This document shows positions 60,689 through 64,000 of a DNA stretch of 64,000 nt, piece after piece. How positions within the stretch are numbered: position 1 is the stretch's first letter; every line of letters begins with the position of its first letter. Source of the stretch: Arthrobacter sp. SLBN-122 (GTDB lineage: Bacteria > Actinomycetota > Actinomycetes > Actinomycetales > Micrococcaceae); NCBI RefSeq assembly GCF_006715165.1, contig NZ_VFMS01000001.1, positions 2,046,001 through 2,110,000 of the forward strand, written 5' to 3'. The translations under genes and the position numbers were made by a program. The notes below the pieces were generated by a model. The model searched no databases and had not been told where the DNA came from. It saw nothing but the letters and a program-made list of their open reading frames with translations.

Positions 60689-61465
60689 TTACTGCAGGGC
60701 GTCGGAGACCGACTTGGCACCGCCGTGGGAGGCCTGGCCGCCGTCCACCGGGATCTCGGTGCCCGTTACGAAGGAAGAGAGCGGGCTGAGCAGGAAAAGC
60801 ACGACGGCGGCCACCTCCTCCACGCTTCCGGTTCGTCCCAGCGGGGTTTCGGCCAGGGTGGCCTGCCGGAACTCCGGCTTGGCGCCGGCCGTCATGGGTG
60901 TTTCGATGAAGCCCGGATGGACAGTGTTGACCCGGATCCCGTGCGGGCCAAGTTCCATGGCTGTCACCTGGGACAACCCACGCAGCGCCCACTTGCTCGC
61001 GGTGTAAGCCACCGGATAATGCGCCGTCACGCCGGCAACAGAGCCGACATTAACAATGGACGCGCCGCTGCCCATCAACGGCGCCAGCGACTGGATTCCC
61101 AACAGGCTGCCGGCAACGTTCACCTCGTAGACCTTCTGGAGGTCGGCAACTGACGCCTCCAGCAGCCGGCTTCGCTGGGTAATGCCGGCGTTGTTGACCA
61201 GCCCGTCCACCTGCCAGCCTTGGGACCGGATCCATGAAGTGAGTCCGGACCATCCGGAGGCATCGGTGACATCCAGTTGCCGGTACACCAGGGCGCCGGC
61301 CGAAGCCGAAGTCTCCGCGCCCAGCCAGTCTGGCATTTCCGCTGCCAGGTCGGTGGCGATCACCCGCGCCCCGGCCTCCGCCAGCAGGCGCGCCTCCGCA
61401 GCACCTTGGCCCTGGCCTGCGCCGGTGACCACCACCGTCCGGCCCTCCAGCTGAAGCGAAACCAC
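60689..61465 (-). CDS. SDR-family oxidoreductase, end of the minus-strand catabolic run
   Basis: 258 residues, GTG start directly after the preceding stop. TGAGQGQGAAEA, NNAG, VGSVAG with the Ser, and YTASKWAL with Tyr and Lys. Normal active site. Probably oxidises an alcohol intermediate. Cotranscribed with the FAH, amidohydrolase and monooxygenase genes. Confidence 0.9.
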   Translation of the reverse strand: MVSLQLEGRTVVVTGAGQGQGAAEARLLAEAGARVIATDLAAEMPDWLGAETSASAGALVYRQLDVTDASGWSGLTSWIRSQGWQVDGLVNNAGITQRSRLLEASVADLQKVYEVNVAGSLLGIQSLAPLMGSGASIVNVGSVAGVTAHYPVAYTASKWALRGLSQVTAMELGPHGIRVNTVHPGFIETPMTAGAKPEFRQATLAETPLGRTGSVEEVAAVVLFLLSPLSSFVTGTEIPVDGGQASHGGAKSVSDALQ

Positions 61466-62464
61466 CTAGATTCCGGAAGGAGCGGCAGCGGCGATCCGGT
61501 TGCGCGGGCGGGTCCGGGCCGGAACCCGGGTTATGGCCGCGCGCCGGGTGCCCACGGTGTTCTCGATGGTTCCGATCCCTTCCACCGTCATCTTCACCAC
61601 GTCTCCGGTTTTCAGCGGCGGGGGAGTCTGCGCGCCGTTGCGTCCCCAGAGTTCGGCCAGGCAGCCGCTGCCGCAGGTGCCGGAGCCCAGCACGTCGCCG
61701 GGCCGCACCACCGAGTCCTGCGAGGCATAAGCCACCAGCTCTGCGAACGGCCAGCCCATGTTGGAGAGCAGGTCCTGGCCGATCGCTTCCCCGTTGACTT
61801 CAACAGCCATGGAGATCGGCAGGAATCCCTCGGCGTCGTGCCGGTCCTCGAACTCGTCCGCCGTGACGATCCAGGGGCCCAGCGTGTTGGCAAAGTCCTT
61901 GCCCTTGCACGGTCCCAGGCTGACCTTCATTTCCCGGCGCTGCAGGTCCCGCGCCGACCAGTCGTTGAGCACGGTGTAGCCGAAGATGTGCCGGTGGGCC
62001 TCCTCCGCGCCCAGGTTCCGGCCGTCGCTGCCCGGAACGCGTCCGACGACGGCGGCAACTTCCGTTTCAAAATCCAGGTCCGTGCAGCCCGCCGGAATAC
62101 CGATCACCTCGCCGGTGCCCGTCACCGTATGCGGGTTGGTGAAGTAGAAGGTGGGCGCCTCGTACCATTCGGGCACCACGCCGGCCACGCCGTCGATGCT
62201 CTTCCGCACGCCTTCGACGTGTTCCTCGAACGCCACGAAATCGCGGATGGTGGCGGGCACCAGCGGGGCGAGCAGGCGCACATCCGCCAGCGGAACGGCG
62301 GCAGCGGAACGTACTGTTTCCCGGGCAACGCGCAGGGTTTCGTCCAGTCCCGCGTCGAGCAGCGTCTGGACGGACTGCCCTGCCGGCAGGGCGTAGCAGT
62401 TTCCGCCGTCCACAAAGCCGGACTCCGTCCCGCCGTCGTGATCCCAACGGGCAATCTTGACCAT
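61466..62464 (-). CDS. Fumarylacetoacetate-hydrolase-family protein
   Basis: 332 residues from ATG 62464, with AAGGAA seven bases upstream; the open frame upstream is not coding-like. Motifs DFVAFEEHVEG, DLDFETEVAAVVGR, GYTVLNDWSARDLQ, GPWIVTADEF and GSGTCGSGC. The family cleaves C-C bonds in acylpyruvates or hydrates dienoates, late in aromatic-ring degradation. The stop abuts the SDR start. Confidence 0.92.
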   Translation of the reverse strand: MVKIARWDHDGGTESGFVDGGNCYALPAGQSVQTLLDAGLDETLRVARETVRSAAAVPLADVRLLAPLVPATIRDFVAFEEHVEGVRKSIDGVAGVVPEWYEAPTFYFTNPHTVTGTGEVIGIPAGCTDLDFETEVAAVVGRVPGSDGRNLGAEEAHRHIFGYTVLNDWSARDLQRREMKVSLGPCKGKDFANTLGPWIVTADEFEDRHDAEGFLPISMAVEVNGEAIGQDLLSNMGWPFAELVAYASQDSVVRPGDVLGSGTCGSGCLAELWGRNGAQTPPPLKTGDVVKMTVEGIGTIENTVGTRRAAITRVPARTRPRNRIAAAAPSGI

Positions 62465-62475
62465 GTACGTGTTCC

Positions 62476-63549
62476 TTAAGCGTTGCGTCGGGCGGCCAGG
62501 GCGGCCGCCGCGGTGATGCCCAGCGTGCGGGCGGTGCCGCCCAAAACCCGGGTTTCGTCGTCGGGCGACAGGCTGGCAGCCTGGACCTCGTCCACGGGAA
62601 GGTCGGAGCCCATGTCGAACGGGTAGTCCGAACCCAGCAGTACCTGCTCCGGACCGGCGGCGGCCACGAGTGCCCGCAGTTCCGCGGGGCTGTGGACGAG
62701 CGAGTCGAAGTACAGCTTCTTCAGGTAGGACGACGGCGGCTGGGCGCAGCCGTGTGCCTCGGGCCGGACCTTCCACGCGTGGTCCGAGCGGCCCAGGGTG
62801 GTGGGAAGGTAGCCGCCGCCGTGCGCTGCCACAACCTTGAGCTCCGGGTGCCGGTCCAGGACGCCGCTGAAGATCAGGTGGGACAGGGCCACCGCATTCT
62901 CGGCAGGCTGGGAGACGGTGTTGGCGAGGTAGAACCTGTCCAGCCGCTCATCCAGCGAGCAGCCGAACGGGTGCAGGAACACCAGGGCCCCCAGCTCCTC
63001 CGCCCGGCTCCAGAACGGTTCCAGCCGGGAGTCGGACAGTTCCACGGTGCTGCGCTCCGGGTCCCCGGGGGTGGCGGCGAAGGAACCGATCTCCACGCCC
63101 AGCAGACCGCATTCAACCACGGCGTGCTCCAGGGCTTCCACCATCAGGGCGGGGTGCTGAAGCGGGACCAGGCCCAGGCCGTTGAGCCGGTCCGGCGCGC
63201 GGTCCACGAACTCCCGCACCGCATGGTTGGCGGACTTGGCCAGTTTCAGGGCCAGTTCCTCACCGGCGAAGTAGTAAAAGTGCGACGGCGACGGGGAGAC
63301 CAGCTGCACGTCCACGCCCTGGGCGTCCATGTCAGCGAGCCGGCGGTCCAGGTCCGTCAGCTGCGGCCAGCGCTCCTTGATCATCCTGCCCGACGCAGCC
63401 ATGGACTCCGGGCCGTTGCGCCGCACTTCAAGGGCCTGCTGGGCGGCGAAGCCCTCCGGATCCGCCTCGGCCACGAGCTGTTGCAGGGCCGGAAGCAGGA
63501 TGTGGGAGTGGACGTCGACGGTGGGCGCTTGAACGGAATCTGTGCTCAT
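62476..63549 (-). CDS. Amidohydrolase, ACMSD-like decarboxylase/hydrolase
   Basis: 357 residues from ATG 63549. Metal site: VDVHSHILLP (HxH), FLHPFG (His), VAAHGGGYLP (His), GSDYPFDMG (Asp). This is the ACMSD branch, which includes non-oxidative decarboxylases of aromatic acids and C-C hydrolases. The start overlaps the stop of the monooxygenase (ATGA); the FAH gene follows after 11 bases. Confidence 0.92.
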   Translation of the reverse strand: MSTDSVQAPTVDVHSHILLPALQQLVAEADPEGFAAQQALEVRRNGPESMAASGRMIKERWPQLTDLDRRLADMDAQGVDVQLVSPSPSHFYYFAGEELALKLAKSANHAVREFVDRAPDRLNGLGLVPLQHPALMVEALEHAVVECGLLGVEIGSFAATPGDPERSTVELSDSRLEPFWSRAEELGALVFLHPFGCSLDERLDRFYLANTVSQPAENAVALSHLIFSGVLDRHPELKVVAAHGGGYLPTTLGRSDHAWKVRPEAHGCAQPPSSYLKKLYFDSLVHSPAELRALVAAAGPEQVLLGSDYPFDMGSDLPVDEVQAASLSPDDETRVLGGTARTLGITAAAALAARRNA

Positions 63550-64000
63550 GCGGGTTCCTTCAGCATGGTGGACAGCGTGTTCATCAGGCCGGGCACGTTG
63601 GCGTCGCGGACGCCGTCGAGCATCCACTGGCCCAGCTGGACGGAAGCGGTAACCACTGCCTTGGCCCGGTCCAGCCGGCGGTCGGTGAACTCCTTGAACA
63701 GGGTCTCGGTGACATCGTCGGCCTGGATCAGCAGCTCAGCCAGAACAGCTGCATCCTCCAGTGCCATGGCTGCACCTTGAGCCACCGTGGGCGGGCAGCT
63801 GTGGGCGGCGTCGCCGATGATCACGGTGCGGCCACGGTTCCACGGACCGTCCACCAAGTGGGTGGTGAACCACGTGTAGTTGATGCGCGCGCTATGGTCC
63901 AGGTTGGCCCGGATATCTTTCCACGGGCCGCCGTAGGCCGCGGCGAGTTCGGTCATGATGCGCGGACCGTCCTCGTGCCTGCGCTCCTGGGCCTTCTCCA
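63546..64000 (-). CDS. FAD-dependent aromatic monooxygenase (N-terminus outside the window)
   Basis: Only the last 150 residues are here; the frame runs past the right edge. The second FAD motif GDAAHSCPPTVAQGAAMALEDA identifies a group A flavoprotein hydroxylase of the salicylate/6-hydroxynicotinate hydroxylase type. Upstream-most gene visible of the run monooxygenase > amidohydrolase > FAH > SDR. Confidence 0.88.
   Translation of the reverse strand, partial: EKAQERRHEDGPRIMTELAAAYGGPWKDIRANLDHSARINYTWFTTHLVDGPWNRGRTVIIGDAAHSCPPTVAQGAAMALEDAAVLAELLIQADDVTETLFKEFTDRRLDRAKAVVTASVQLGQWMLDGVRDANVPGLMNTLSTMLKEPA

Overview
The window looks like chromosome (or a large replicon) of a high-GC soil actinobacterium. 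Arthrobacter or a near relative in the Micrococcaceae is the best guess, from the codon use, the GTG/ATG four-base gene overlaps, the many sugar and aromatic catabolic genes, and the family resemblance of the proteins. That assignment is inference; no rRNA or tRNA gene is present to test it.

Layout. (1) 1-10.5 kb: a tightly coupled plus-strand operon containing an aldehyde dehydrogenase (cut by the window edge), a diflavin reductase, a glutamine-synthetase-like gamma-glutamyl ligase, an SDR, a PuuD-like gamma-glutamyl hydrolase, a cytochrome P450, a 3Fe-4S ferredoxin, a ferredoxin reductase and a GAF/PucR-type regulator. The set suggests oxidative breakdown of an amine or N-heterocycle with a gamma-glutamylated intermediate. 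(2) 10.7-18.1 kb: mixed genes, including a glutamine amidotransferase, an HtaA-domain protein, alanine dehydrogenase with a divergent Lrp regulator, a PAS protein, a metallo-beta-lactamase-fold protein, and a DHA2 exporter behind a CsoR-like palindrome. (3) 18.1-24.2 kb: an accessory patch with a serine resolvase, a DUF4238 protein, a small unknown protein, two lipoproteins, a RelA/SpoT-domain protein, and three related ~25-bp repeats that bracket the resolvase segment. (4) 24.3-29.0 kb: a LacI regulator divergent from a nucleoside hydrolase-MFS-ribokinase operon, with two LacI-type operators between them. (5) 29.1-33.0 kb: housekeeping and secreted proteins. (6) 33.1-59.1 kb: a large sugar/glycoside catabolic island, the centre of interest. 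(7) 59.2-64.0 kb: DoxX, two SDRs, and a minus-strand catabolic run (FAH-family, ACMSD-like amidohydrolase, FAD monooxygenase cut by the window end) that resembles aromatic degradation.

The island at 33-59 kb carries five sets of genes resembling the two subunits of C-glycoside deglycosidase (CGD): a TIM-barrel metal-dependent alpha subunit and a small DUF6379/CGD-beta subunit. They occur as two beta-alpha fusion proteins, a beta>alpha overlapping pair, an alpha>beta pair, and a divergently transcribed alpha/beta pair. Around them lie two pyranose-oxidase-like GMC enzymes (CarA-type sugar 3-oxidase candidates), an ABC sugar importer lacking its ATPase, two other xylose-isomerase-like barrels, two Gfo/Idh/MocA dehydrogenases, a ThuA-like protein, a PfkB kinase, two MFS/ABC transport systems, two LysR regulators and a ROK repressor. 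The known route (3-oxidation of the sugar by a GMC oxidase, then C-C cleavage by CGD alpha/beta) gives a coherent reading: import, oxidation, deglycosylation, keto-sugar processing, and possibly aglycone degradation by region 7. A repeated CTTATGTC-type motif lies in the promoter regions of five transcription units in the island, in four of them between divergent genes, and probably marks one regulon.

All calls come from reading the translated frames by eye; no database search was run.
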